64,000 nt of DNA from Eucommia ulmoides (Eukaryota; Streptophyta; Magnoliopsida; Garryales; Eucommiaceae). Positions within the stretch are counted from its first letter, which is position 1. Each line of letters opens with the position of its first letter. The notes beneath the pieces were generated by a model, which was not told where the DNA came from, did not search any database, and saw nothing but the letters and a program-made list of their open reading frames with translations. The DNA lies in NCBI GenBank assembly GCA_016647705.1, contig CM028334.1, forward strand, positions 10,697,546 through 10,761,545. Direction: 5' to 3'. Shown in pieces: positions 1 to 10,694 of this stretch. The position numbers and the translations under genes are program-made.

Positions 1-858
1 ATAATATCAAAAGCTAATTTTTCCTAGTCCTATTCTTACTAAAATTTCACAACTTTTTTTTTGAATCACCGCTCGTTCCCTCCAATACATTCTATCACAA
101 GAGCAATACCGAATCAACCACCACCCTCTGCCATGTTTTGAAACAACGAGTCCAACACTACCGGAGAGCAACCCAACCAAGATTTTACGTGCCCCTACGT
201 GCCTCCAGATTACTCTACGTCGTCGTCACTATTTTGGAATTCTTCTACAACAACCGTTGCTCCTAAAACAACACTACATACACCACCATCTTAGTCTTTC
301 TAATACGAAACTGTCGCCGCCAAAATCACTGCCAAAGGACCACCAATGCGCCATCACATGCCAACGGAGATTCGACATCTCCGGAGTGAGTTGCTCATTT
401 GCTTCACAACTAAAAGCTCAATCATAGCCACGCATCGCCATGTCAGCAATGTAACGTTGCCACCTCATCACCATGTCATAGCCACGTTGACGTCATCTTA
501 CACATCAGCAAAACAATGCCATGTTATCGCCATGCCCCCTGTCTGTACTGCCACGTCATCAACCACATTAGTACATTGCACATCAGTTTCCATATTACTC
601 TAGCAAGCCTGTTGGCCTGCCATGTCATCGCCTATCTCAGTTTCCATGTTAGCATATCGTTCCCCCGTTAGTAGCAACTCAGCTATCCAGTCAATGACAT
701 TTGTTGCTACTCCAGCGCCTTGTCTACCACCTCAACCTTGGTTAACTTTGCTTTTAAACGGTTCACTACTGGTTCATGATTGTTTCTTTTGGCTTGTTCA
801 CCATTTTTTTTTACCGGTTCTTAAATATCTAAAATCAATTCCTGGCTAATTTATGTGC

Positions 859-1108
859 TCTGAATCTATCATGGCCTCAGTTTATTCAAATTTGTATCAT
901 AAAACATATTTTTCATTTTATTGTTGATTCAATTCATCATGGTATTTTGACCAATTCATGGGATCATCAATTGGTTCTTTACAATTTTAGGCTGGATCCT
1001 AGTTAATTTTAGCATTTTGAATCCATTCGTGGCCTCTGTTTTTTTTTTTTTAGATTCACATCATACAACATATTTTCTTGTATATTGTTGATCCGATTCA
1101 ACGACGAT
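859..1108. repeat. Diverged direct repeat, two copies, ~155-bp period
   Basis: 859-942 and 1014-1108 share the same order of blocks: a GAATC-TCATGGCCTC-like start, an ATCATA-AACATATTTT block and an ATTGTTGATTCAATTCA-like end. The second copy has a longer T tract. It looks like an old tandem duplication inside the copia remnant. Confidence 0.45.
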
Positions 1109-1296
1109 GTCTAAGGGTTGTCCTTCACCGGCCATTCTTGCTACCAATAAGAATTTTAGTCTACCCTCCACCGTTATTTCTATCTCTATTAAGGATTGGG
1201 CTTCCATCTTCCAACATTTTCTCTCTACTTTAGGTACAAACTTTTCCCCAACCCTTTTACTTACTATAGGTTCTTCTTGCTTCTTTGATTACCTTT

Positions 1297-2745
1297 TGTA
1301 ATCATATGACTTTTGATCCTAGCATCTTCTTATCCAAACTATTTACTGTGAATACTCTTACCATTCTTACTACTGATGGTTCTCATATGCGTGTTAGTCA
1401 TACCGGTTAGATTTTTACTTTACATATTTCTATTATTGACACGTATTAATCTCAATACTCACTTTAAATCTTTTATTTGTTAGGAAACTCTATGAATTGG
1501 GACTTGAAGTAATATTTTCTACTAGTAGTTGTCATGTGCAGGATCCTCGAACAAGGCAAACTCTGTATTGGTCAAAAAATTGGATGTCTATTTAAGCCCA
1601 ATGGTTTGTACCTTCCATCTCAATCCCCACCAACACAACCCCATGTCCCTTTTTCAACTTATGCAACCTCACCATCATTATTATTGTCATCATCATCGTC
1701 ATCACTATCACCATCCTCATTTATACCACCACCACTACAATCACCATCCTCATCACCATCACTTGATTCTTCTTTACCATCATCATCCTTATCATTATCA
1801 CCATCACATCCATCATTCTTTTTATCACCACCACCACCTGATTCATTTTTTCCCAGCCTTTGGTATTTCTGGTTAGGTCATGCATCCATCAGAGGTATCT
1901 GTACTTTAGCCTCTAGTGGAAAATTAGGCTCTATCACTATTGAGCATATCGATTGTCCTCCATGTTAACAAACTAAATAACACGCCTTACCTTTTTCTAC
2001 CAGTGACTTAGTTTCATATTCAACGTTTGACCTAGTCCACTCTGATATTTGGGAACTCTTACCTTCTACCACAATGGAAGGATCAAAAAATTTTGTCATA
2101 TTTTTTTATGGCTACTCTCGGTACACCTGGTTGAACCTTATGCATAAGCATTCTGAATTACCTCAATCTATTTAGAATTTACTGCCATGGTTCAAACTCA
2201 ATTTTCTTTCAATATTAAAATCTTCAGATATGACAATGCCATGGGATACAAAGACCAGTCTTTTATCGCCACCCTTTGAAAACATGACACACTTTCCCAA
2301 ATATCTTGTATTGACATTATGCCCGAAATGGTCGATCTGCACATAAATATCGACATATCCTTAGATATTATCTGTGCACTACTCATTTCACCATCCTTCT
2401 CGAAGTGATTTTGGAAAAAAAGTTACTCTTACTATCGTTTATACCATCAATTGGCATCCCTCACCTACCATTGGTAATCTTTGTCCTTATGAGAAGTTTC
2501 ATGGAGATTCTCCCAATTACAACTTCTTAAAATTCTTTAGATGTGCTTTCTTTGTCCTCTTATAACCACATGAACCCACCAAACTTGAACCTCGGGCTCG
2601 AGTATGTTGTTTCCTCATATATGGAATTGAACACAAACGATATCGATTTTGGGATCACATTTCTAATCATCTTTGTATTTCTCGTCATGTCACCTTTTGG
2701 TAACATAATATGTTATCCTCCATATCCAAATTTCATTTGACATAT
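1297..2745 (+). pseudogene. copia pol pseudogene: pre-integrase and integrase core
   Basis: Ordered copia pol remnants. Near 1300-1560 there is a piece resembling the region after the protease active site. Near 1849-1975 a GAG-pre-integrase-like stretch ends in an HIDCPPC zinc-ligand-like motif. From 1990 the integrase core follows with HSDIWE and GYSRYTWLN. Near 2565-2700, in another frame, come PHEPTKLEPRARVCCF and IEHKRYRFWD, typical of the end of the copia integrase region. In a working enzyme this domain inserts cDNA into the chromosome. At least three frameshifts and several stops break it, and a CAT-rich tract sits between the first two pieces. No reverse transcriptase follows, so the 3' half is lost. 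Confidence 0.75.
1666..1849. repeat. CAT/ATC trinucleotide-rich tract
   Basis: About 180 bp dominated by ATC, CAT and CAC triplets, imperfectly repeated. It explains the His-rich and Ser/Pro-rich frames read here, which are not genes. It sits inside the copia pre-integrase region, so it expanded after the element lost function or marks a fast-evolving linker. Confidence 0.8.
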
Positions 2746-2756
2746 ACCACCAACTA

Positions 2757-2925
2757 GGGGTGGACAGTAGGCGAGTTGGGGCGGTTTAGGCCAAAATCGT
2801 TAATCAAACTAATATTTTGCGGGTTGGGCTAATTTGAATAGTGAATTGCCTAATAATGTGTGGGTTGGGGTGATTTAGAGTATACGTATTGATTAGTTTA
2901 AACCGTGAAAAAGATGATGTAATAC
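2757..2925. mobile_element. Possible hAT-type non-autonomous fragment
   Basis: The stretch starts TAGGGGTGGACAG and is rich in GGGTTGGG-type blocks (2820, 2870). This resembles terminal regions of plant hAT non-autonomous elements. No matching inverted terminus or 8-bp target duplication was found, so this is a weak call. It separates the copia remnant from the LINE remnant. Confidence 0.25.
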
Positions 2926-2929
2926 TCAG

Positions 2930-3700
2930 ACCCTACCTAGAGGTTTTTGATCCCACCCAATTTCTAAGATCTTCCTCTCTAAGGATCATAGTCAAGAGTT
3001 TCTCCATGCACAAGGTGAAGCGGTAGGGGGATAAAAGGTCACCCTGTCTTAGACCTCTTTTGGCTTTGAAAACTGGTATGGGCTCTATATTCCACATAAT
3101 AGAGAATTCATTCTCCCTTTCACAACTCATAATAAGGTTTATCCATCTAGTGGAAAAATTAAATTTCTTTGATGGTGGATAAAAAGGAAGTCCCATTCAA
3201 TCATTTCATAATCGTTTTGGAGATCGATTTTGAAAATCAACCCTCGAGATTTACTTCTTTTCTTGTTAAGAGAGTGGGTGATTTTTGTGTAATGATCATG
3301 TTATTAATGGTAGTAAGACCTGGAACAAAATTGCTTTGAAAGAGACCTATGAGGGCATCCGTGAAATCATGAAGTCTTCTAGTGAGGATCTTGGTGACAA
3401 TTTTGTAGGTAGTGTTGCATAAACTAATATGATGAAATTGGCTGATAAGACTAGGGAGGTCCACCTTGGGGATTAGAGTGACTAAAGTTTTGTTGCAAGA
3501 ATTTGGGAGACTTTGGGAGTCAAAACACTCTTGGACGAAACTGCAAACCGATAAATGTTTTGTAAAATAAAACCTAGATACTATCCAGATTAAGGGCTTT
3601 CAGGTTTGGTATAGAGAAAAGAAATTATCAAATTTTATCACTGGAAAGGGAGGCGTCGAGGTTTCAAGGTCGGATTGGCTTCGAGAAATGGGAAGGGTAT
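2930..3700 (-). pseudogene. LINE reverse transcriptase fragment
   Basis: Minus-strand reading, from 3700 down, gives the ordered motifs of a plant L1-type LINE reverse transcriptase. There is a piece ending CNKTLVTLIPK (about 3465-3545), then ISQFHHISLCNTTYKIVTKI and FQSNFVPG (3237-3464), then WINLIMSC and RGLRQGDLLSPYRF (2933-3196). The last is the LRQGDPLSP block of RT motif 4. The catalytic FADD block, which lies further downstream, is missing, as are ORF1, the endonuclease and a poly-A tail. Breaks occur near 3215, 3465 and 3590. The LTR of element A abuts it at 3701, so it may have been the insertion target. Confidence 0.8.
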
Positions 3701-5154
3701 TGTTGCAAAATCTATTTGCTATCAAGTACATGAGGTCGAACAAGTAATAAAGTGTATGAGTGAGTATCGTTCCCTCGAGGATTGGTAGAAAAAAATTAAC
3801 TAAGTACCACAATTAGATTGACCTTATTTTATTTAAACGAACGAGATTAAATTGGTGAAAAATTTGATTAACAACTGAATAACGATTGATGAAGAAATTA
3901 ACTAACTAATGGAATTTTATAGGAACTTCGATGGGAAAAAAAACTCTAGGGGGGGTTTGAAATCACTTTGTTAAACTATCCTTTTCCGCAAGTTTGTTAA
4001 TTGAATTCATTCTGAATCATTAACCATGAGTGTCTAAATTAACTTCACTTCTACCTCTCAAATGCTAAGCAAGATAATTTGTATAATTATTTGAATTAAT
4101 GTCTCTATTTAACTCAACTAATTATTCAATCTTTAAGTCTCACCCATCAAATGGCTACCTAAATTATATTAGCCTCTCGCACTCAATATAATAAAGTTTG
4201 TATTTCTTCGGTTTCAATATGCAAGATTACATCTCTCAAGTATCTAATCTTATACATGTATGATGTCTAATTTACCTTTCACATAAATTAGCAAATACAC
4301 ATAAAGATATACAAATGATCGCAACATGAAATTCAATTAATTAAATCTTAAGGTCTCAAGGCATAGTTCCTACAAAGCTATTCAAATCCCTAGCCAACCA
4401 ATTTCATAACTAAATCCAAACAATAACTCGTGATTCGCAAATAATTAACAATCATAGATCTCAAGTTTAGCATTCATAAGTAGTAAAAAGAGAAGAGAGG
4501 GAAGAAAAGCTAAGATTGACAATGCTTCAAGAATCTTCAATCTCTGCTCCAATCTTCTCGCCTTCAAATCTATGATTTTTTCTCTTGATGTCTTTGAAAA
4601 TCGGCTCCCCAAAAGTCTTCCTCAATCTCAACTCGCTTCTCCTTATATATCCCCCCAAAACCTTTCAATTTGAAACACTATTCTTGCATCAGAAAGTGCA
4701 TTGGAATGGGCTTTTTGGGCACTCCAGCGCCAACACGGCGCCTAAGGTTACAAGGGATGCATGTTGGAGTGGAGAAGAAGCACGTTGGAGTGCGGTTCAA
4801 ACAGAACATTTGGTCCGAAAGAGCACTGGAGCGGGGTTTGTGTAATAACCGGCTTAGGAGTGCGCTGGAGTGGAGAAAAATCCCATTGGAGAGGAGGAAA
4901 ATCCCGCTGGAGCGAGGTTTTTGCAGTAACTGGCTCTTTAGCAAGCTGGAGTGGATAAGGGGCCCGTTGGAGCTGAAATCAAAGAGTGTGCACATTTATC
5001 TCTGGTTCCTTCCAAAAACATTGATTTTCAACCAATTCCACCGAATTCACCTCACCTACAATAACACACTTAAAAAGCATTAAAAACTCAAATGAAATGC
5101 TACAAAAACCATAAAATTCATTAGGGGATAAATTGAAAAAAAATCAATTTATCA
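3701..5154 (-). repeat. 3' LTR of element A
   Basis: On the minus strand the LTR starts TGATAAATTG at 5154, directly after a PPT, and ends TTTTGCAACA at 3701, where LINE sequence begins; length about 1454 bp. It carries a TATA-like ATATATAAGG (4650-4641) and, upstream of that, a GC-rich cluster of repeated TGGAG-type words (about 4720-4990). It has the TG...CA ends of retroviral LTRs. The 5 bp beyond its 3' end are GGTAT (3696-3700), a possible target duplication whose partner is not in place. Confidence 0.75.
4641..4990 (-). promoter_or_regulatory. Element A LTR promoter: TATA plus repeat cluster
   Basis: Minus-strand TATA-like site at 4650-4641. Upstream of it (higher coordinates) lie at least six imperfect copies of a CTGGAGCG/TTGGAGTG-type word in an otherwise AT-rich LTR. 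Position about 500 bp into the LTR fits the U3/R border. Promoter function is inferred from position and TATA only. Confidence 0.45.
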
Positions 5155-5171
5155 ACTACCCCCAAACTTGG
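5155..5171 (-). promoter_or_regulatory. Polypurine tract of element A
   Basis: Minus strand reads CCAAGTTTGGGGGTAGT immediately before the LTR start. Such a purine tract primes plus-strand cDNA synthesis. The same CAAAxTTGGGGGTA type tract precedes the LTRs of elements B and C. Confidence 0.8.
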
Positions 5172-6641
5172 AATTTTGCTAGTTCTCGAGCAAAAACAAC
5201 CACACAAGAAAACGAAAAATGACTACAACAATGAACACACGGAAATTAAAACAAAACACACACAAAAGAACCAACAAGAACGATATGTGAGAACTGATTT
5301 TCAACTGATGACCAATAAATTATCCTCAACAGCCCCCGATCATCTCGAATTCAAAAATAATATTACTCCTTGTGATGTTCTAGAATTTCAACACTCAACA
5401 TTAGTATAAACCATTCTAGATCCTCTTCCATGTATATGTGTGCTAAGACCCTCATCACATAACCATCCAAAAACTGGATTGAATTATCCATCAGCGAGGT
5501 TCATGACTAAATCTAATGTGGCATAGGATTTTCATAAGCCTGGCTAAGTTTCCTTCTCCACTAATGTAGGTTAAGCAAGTCTTGGAGATCAATAGGACTT
5601 TTATAAGTTTTGTAAAGACAGGCAAGAGTAAAAAAATGTATATGAGATAGGATTATAAGAATTGATGAAGGATACCCAAGGCACAATATTTGCTTCTCGA
5701 CCTCACTAATCTCCAACAGATAATCTTGAGATAGGCCTCAAACTTACTTCATTACTGCAGTACTCACTTATTCAGTGGAAGCAACAAAAACGACAAATGC
5801 ATGATTTTATTTTTTACCCCAAACTTATTCAATTTGTACATTTTCTTGGGTGTAGAAGAGTGAGACACTAAACAAGTGAGCACTGAGCAATGAAATACCG
5901 AACCAAGCCAAAGTTTACCTTAACCCAAATCGCATGCTTTTATTGACCCAAAACACATACCAATGAAGCAACAATTCGACTCGTGTCTAAGGTTTAAGGA
6001 CATGGGTTTTAGATTTTTTTTTTCCATTTGGCTAGGGTCTTTAAATGTATGTTAAGGACAAAACATATAATAAGCTTCAACAGGGGAAACGAGAGGTAGA
6101 GTTCGCAGGGTAGGCTTCAAAGGGTTAGATAAAAAACGAATGCCTAATTTATCTCTCCCAAAACTACCTAGCCTAAGATTTCGCCTCAAGTTTCCCTCTA
6201 TCAAGTTTTAGAATTATTTTTTGTGTCATGAACCAAGTTAATTAAATAATTATTGTTAAATCATTTGGATGGTCAGTACATAGGGTCTAAGTGCTCGTAT
6301 AATTGAGAATCCCTAATGACTTATACCAAGATGAGATGTCAAGTACACAAAAAGCATACGGATGAGCATTATGATTGATCTCAAAAGAAAATTAGGGAAT
6401 AATACTATCATCGATTTATGGTCATCATGAACAACAAAACTCGCACACATGAAAACACAAAAAACATACAGGATACTCCTCCAAAGTTGAAACAGGCATT
6501 GTTCTCAATGATCCAACATCATACGCAAAGTCTTTACTAGCTAACTCAATGTCATATGTTTCATGAACTCTAGCTATAAAAGTACTGATGAAAGGAAATG
6601 AGAACACTTACCTGGGAGGCGACATGTTTAAGTTTTGCCTC
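5172..6641 (-). other. 3' untranslated region of element A
   Basis: About 1.5 kb between the env-like ORF and the PPT with no credible coding frame. It shares short blocks with the same region of B and C, for example TCCACTAATGTAGGT followed by GATCAATAGG (near 5557-5600; B near 22242-22280). This indicates common descent of the three families' 3' ends. Confidence 0.6.
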
Positions 6642-7847
6642 CTACTGATCATCATCTTGCATGTCGTCCCCGAAGTCTCCTTGAGGGGGAAGAGCTGGTT
6701 GCTGCAGCTGATAAAGAGGTACACAGGGGTGGCGAAGAATGTCCCAAAATTGTGGCATTTGAGGATAGCCACTCATGTCATAACTGACTGTTTTTCCAAA
6801 GTACTGGAATGCCTGATACATCAATTGTAATCAAGACGTTTCATAAGTCATGTGGTCAAGTCGCCACTGACGATCATAGGCGTTTTGATCCTGGAACTCA
6901 GCTTTTTTATTGTGCAGGACTTGGATTTTTTCTCCATGATAATCCACTATTTGGTAAAGATCCTCCAGGGAGAGCTTCACTTTTCCACTTTCCTTGGAAC
7001 CTTGGGGTCTTGAAGGTCCCATTTCATCCACTTCCTTGTTGTCCCCCTCTTTGCTCCATATCCTTTTCATGGAGTTGAAATGCATAGCATGAATAGGCTT
7101 GGATATATGGTAATCCGTAGTGTCAATACCCACCGCCTGGAATAGCACAGTGACTAATGAGAGGAATGGTAGGCCGACATGAATATTCTGGATGGTGTAA
7201 TGGATGGAGGAATTAATAACGGTGCTGACGTTTAATGGTTTCTCTTTCTCTATAGCAAATAGCACCAACGCCCATTCCTTCGTCACTTTCTACATGTGAG
7301 TTGTCGGACAAAATGGAACAAGATTTTTGGGATGGTACTCAGATTCTTGAAGTTAAATGCATATTTTTTATTCCTTGTTACCATCCAGGTTGTCTGTCTC
7401 GAACACAATTCCTTCAGAATTACTTGTAGGTCGGGTTTATTCTCCTCATCGGACTTTTCGTTAACCTCTGGTTCAAACAAGCCCAGGTGAGTATTAATAT
7501 CCTTGATTCGAATGTGACCTAGTGTTCCGACCCTTAGTTTTGTGGTGAGTACACCCCACTGCATTTGCATAAAATTCTCGAACCAGGGTGATAGAACCTG
7601 GTTGTAGAGGGCTGCAATATCTATTCCATTTTCTTGCTCGAATAATTGTAGATATCTCATTTGGTAAATCGTCTAGATCAGCGTCGAAATCCCTTTCACG
7701 AAGGCAAGATTGGAATTTTTCATGACTATTGAAATGATCTTCTGCCTTCTTTGATACAAATCGGCTCGAATCAAAATTTGGGACTTGATCCGGGGTTCTT
7801 GAACTAGACCCTTCACCCATTTGTCTCTTTGCAATTGATTTTGGCAT
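6642..7847 (-). pseudogene. env-like ORF of element A (post-integrase ORF)
   Basis: An extra ORF lies downstream of integrase, the place of the env-like ORF in Athila elements. It starts MPKSIAKRQMGEGSSS at 7847. The middle contains ITLVREFYANA, the VREFYAN block common in plant retroelement env-like/putative plant transposon proteins. It ends after PQMPQFWDILRHP, rich in Pro, Gln and Asp, at 6642. At least two frameshifts (near 7500-7660 and 7285) and a stop near 6825 break a product of roughly 400 residues. I see no clear signal peptide or long membrane helix, so the 'env' label is positional; its true role is unknown. The element B version starts MPKKIATKR and ends alike. Confidence 0.65.
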
Positions 7848-8342
7848 AGTTTTTAGCGGCCAAAGCGAAACTACACAATCAAAGAGTAAAGTACCCCACT
7901 ACTAATGTACTCAAAAGCCCCCAAATTCAATACAAAACTAGCTTAAATTTAGTGAAATCATCCCTCAAAATTTTCAAATCGAAGCTCAAAGCCCACACTC
8001 CACCAACAATGATATTAGAGCTTCTCAAATTTGAATTTCTTTCTCAAAACAACTTACTTGATAATTTTTTGTTGGCAAAACCTTGAGAAAAGAAGTCTGT
8101 TTCGCGCTTTTCCCCATTTAAAAGAGCCCTGGTTGAGAATGTTAAAGATAGTTGATGTATAGGGTGTTTGAAAGTTGATTTGTGGTGTTGGAAGGTAGAA
8201 ATTTAGGTTTGATCTAGAATGGAAAGTGATTTTAGAAGATTTGAAGTGAGTTATAGGGTTGGATTAGGGTTTGGGACGTTTGGGAGGAAAGGGATGCAAC
8301 AACTAGGGTTTTGGAATGAAGAATGAAGAGGAAATTAGCGAC
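7848..8342 (-). other. Leader between internal TATA and env-like ORF, element A
   Basis: No coding frame is seen. The minus strand after the TATA-like site reads like a plant 5' leader (pyrimidine-rich with AAACCCTAG near 8305). It would be about 480 nt long before the env-like ATG at 7847. Function is inferred from position. Confidence 0.35.
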
Positions 8343-8650
8343 ATTTATAGCCAAACTAAAGGAAGCGCGCTGCAGCGGGGTCTTAGCGCGTTGGGCTGTG
8401 TTTTTTCAATGAGCCTGGTTCTGATGAAATTGCACTGCAGCGGGGTGAGGATCGCGCTCGGGCGCATTTTTTCAATGCGTTTAGTTCGGATGGAATTGCA
8501 CTGCAGTGGGGTGAGGATCGCGCTAGGGCACGTTTTGGATAATGCGCTCTATAATTACACGCAACAGAGCGTATACAATCCGCTGGAGCGGGTTTTTGTA
8601 AGATTGTGCCTTGGATACACTGACCAGAGCAAGCTGGAGTGGGCTGAATG
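8343..8650 (-). promoter_or_regulatory. Internal promoter-like cluster before env-like ORF (A)
   Basis: A TATA-like CTATAAAT (minus, 8350-8343) is preceded by about 290 bp with repeated GC-rich words. Examples are GCACTGCAGCGGGGTGAGGA (near 8442 and, with one change, 8500) and CGCTGGAGCGGG near 8581. Surrounding internal DNA is AT-rich. The layout matches the LTR promoter and is repeated at the same place in element B. No transcription evidence is available from sequence alone. Confidence 0.4.
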
Positions 8651-8884
8651 TCCGATGGGGTATGTTTCTTCCCACTGGGTTTTCTTAATTAACTCTATTT
8701 GATCAGTGCAAGGTTTTCTCAATATCCCCGAATGGTCTTTAATCTTCTCGACAGTTCGCAACTTTGCACCTTGACCATTGATTTTTTTATTTTTTATTTT
8801 TTAACAATAAGACAGTTGAAAAACTTGGGTTGCCTCCTAAGAAGTGTTTGATTTAACATTCCTAGCTGAACTCAACTAGCAGTC
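8651..8884 (-). other. Post-integrase linker, element A
   Basis: Noncoding. It contains the block CTTGGGTTGCCTCC-AAGAAG-GTTTGATTTAAC (8824-8858 region), which is also found just after integrase in B and C. Confidence 0.5.
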
Positions 8885-10216
8885 TCAATTTGTATCTTTA
8901 AGCATGATTTTCTCCACAAAGCGCTCATCTCCTCTATAGTAATGTTTGAGTCTTTGACCATACACTCGGAAAAACGGTTCATCTTTGTCTTCTAACTCCA
9001 CTACACTGAATAAAAACACTTGTTTTACCTTGAATGGTTCAGACCATTTTGATCTCAATTTTCCCGAGAAGAGTTTCATTCGAGAGTTAAAAATTAGTAC
9101 TTGTTGTCCCAGACTGAACTCTTTTCTCAAGATCTGTTTGTCATTCCATTTCTTAGTCATCTCCCTGTAGATCCGGGTGTTTTCATACGTTTCGTGTCAG
9201 AATTCTTCTAACTCATTGAGTTGTAGAAGTCGTTGCTCCCCAGAAGCCTTGAGATCAAAGTTGAACTTCTTAATTGCTCAAAATGCACGGTGCTCTAACT
9301 CCATTGGTAAGTGGCATGCCTTTCCAAACACCAATTGAAATAGGGACATTCTAATTAGTGTTTGGAAAGCAGTGCGGTACGCCCACAAGGCATCATCAAG
9401 TTTAATTGCGTAATCTTTTTGGTTTACATTAACTGTCTTCTCTAAGATTTGTTTAACTTCCTAATTGGAGACTTCAGCTTACCCATTAGTTTGAGGATGA
9501 TAGGCTAATGTTACCTTGTGTCTCACTCCATACTTAACTAAGAGAGCATCCAACACCTTGTTGTAGAAATAAGTTCCTTCATCACTAATAATAGCCCTTA
9601 GAGTACTAAATTGTGTTAAGATATTCTGGTGGACAAACTTCAAGACAGTTTTGGCATCATTTGTAAGAGTGGCTACAACTTCCATCCACTTGAATACATA
9701 ATTGACTGCTAGTAGAATGTATTCCTTGCCAAACGAAGGGGGAAATGGCCACATGAAATCAATACCCCAAACATAAAAAAACACTAACTCCAAAATACTA
9801 GTCAATGGAAGTTCATGCCACCTCAAGATGCTACCCACTCTTTGACATCGGTCACAAATCTTCATAAATGCATAAGTATCTTGAAATAGGGTAGGCCAAT
9901 AAAATCTGGATGGAAGCACCTAGGATGCGTTCCTTGTTGTACCAAAATGTCCTCCATAAGGTGACGCATGACAATGGTAGAGGATTTTCTGGATTTCCTC
10001 TTTAGGAACACGTCTCCGAATCACTTGATCAGAACATCTTTTAAACAATTTGGGATTATTCCAAAGATAGTTCTTTACATCATGCAAAAATTTCTTATTT
10101 TGAAGGCTAGACATATCCGGGGGTAACACATTGTAAGCAAGAAAGTTAACAATATCTACAAACCAAGAGAGTCTTACTTGGACATTGAGGAGCTGTTTAT
10201 CTGGAAAGACTTCCAT
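8885..10216 (-). pseudogene. Integrase of element A
   Basis: Read on the minus strand. The amino end (10216-9920) holds the zinc-binding H2C2 region: HCHASPYGGHFG, then CDRCQRVG in the next segment. The catalytic core (9919-9479) shows WGIDFMWPF (first Asp), ISDEGTYF (second Asp) and YHPQTNG before a stop. The glutamate codon lies just beyond in AEVSN, so the D,D,E triad is still recognisable. The carboxy end (9160-8885) has GQQVLIFNSRMKLFSGKLRSKW and GPF-like blocks of Ty3 integrases, with no chromodomain. Stops at about 9920 (before the core), 9480 and 9200-9160 disrupt it. It would insert element cDNA into the genome; Athila clade by similarity to B. Confidence 0.85.
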
Positions 10217-10336
10217 GATACATTAGTCACCACCAACATTTTCGATTTCAAGTCTTGAGAGATGATCGGCAATGACATTCTTACTACTCTTCTTATAACG
10301 AATTTCCATATCAAATTCTTGAAACAAGAGGATCCA

Positions 10337-10640
10337 TCAAATTAAACGAGATTTTGCATCATTTTTCGTGAACAAATAACGGATGATCGTATGGTCCGTA
10401 TAAACAATTACCTTGGAGCCAATGATGTATGACCAAAACTTGTCATATGCAAATACGACCACCAATATCTCTTTTTCAGTAGTGGTGTAATTCTCTTGTG
10501 CATCATCAAGAGTTTTGATGGCATAGTACATTGCGCAAAAAATATTTTCTCTTCGTTGGCCTAAGACTGCTCCAACTTCATAATCACTTGCATCACACAT
10601 AATCTCAAACGACTCATTCTAATCTGGTGCGACAATAATT
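10337..10640 (-). pseudogene. RNase H of element A
   Basis: Minus strand: MCDASDYEVGAVLGQR at 10600, YTTTEKE near 10490 and IVYTDHTIIRYL near 10390. These are the Asp/Glu/Asp blocks of the Ty3/gypsy RNase H that degrades template RNA during cDNA synthesis. It follows the RT segment after a stop near 10620 and leads into the connection region before integrase. Active-site acidic residues appear present. The frame is separated from RT by stops, so no fused product is possible. Confidence 0.85.
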
Positions 10641-10694
10641 GGAGCTGAGATTAATTTCTCCTTCATCATATTGAAGGCCTTCAAACACGAATCA

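Larger units (their letters stand above)
1..2757 (+). mobile_element. Degenerate Ty1/copia retrotransposon, internal region
   Basis: Plus-strand translation shows scattered copia polyprotein pieces in order: a protease/linker stretch (NHMTFDPSIF, then TDGSHMRVSH near 1300-1410), a GAG-pre-integrase piece (LGHASIRGI near 1875) and an integrase tail. The first ~1.1 kb has no clear similarity by eye and is presumed to be the eroded gag side; it contains only short AT/CT-rich frames. No LTR, PBS or PPT is visible, so the element is truncated at the window start and again near 2757. Stops and frameshifts throughout mean it cannot encode a working protein. Family assignment is fairly safe; the left 1.1 kb is inference. 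Confidence 0.75.

Noticed and set aside
1529-1876. His-rich 115-codon frame
   Set aside because: Product of the CAT/ATC-rich tract, which also gives a Ser/Pro-rich protein in the next frame; copia pieces flank it.
2198-2386. Minus frame in the copia integrase
   Set aside because: Opposite strand of a clear plus-strand integrase remnant.
4670-5083. 137-codon plus frame across the A LTR with repeated Leu-Glu-Arg words
   Set aside because: Shadow of the TGGAG-type promoter repeats in the LTR; an antisense frame also exists there.
8885-9160. Chromodomain after integrase
   Set aside because: Looked for in A, B and the Tat element; the integrase ends with GPF-type blocks and no chromodomain residues follow.
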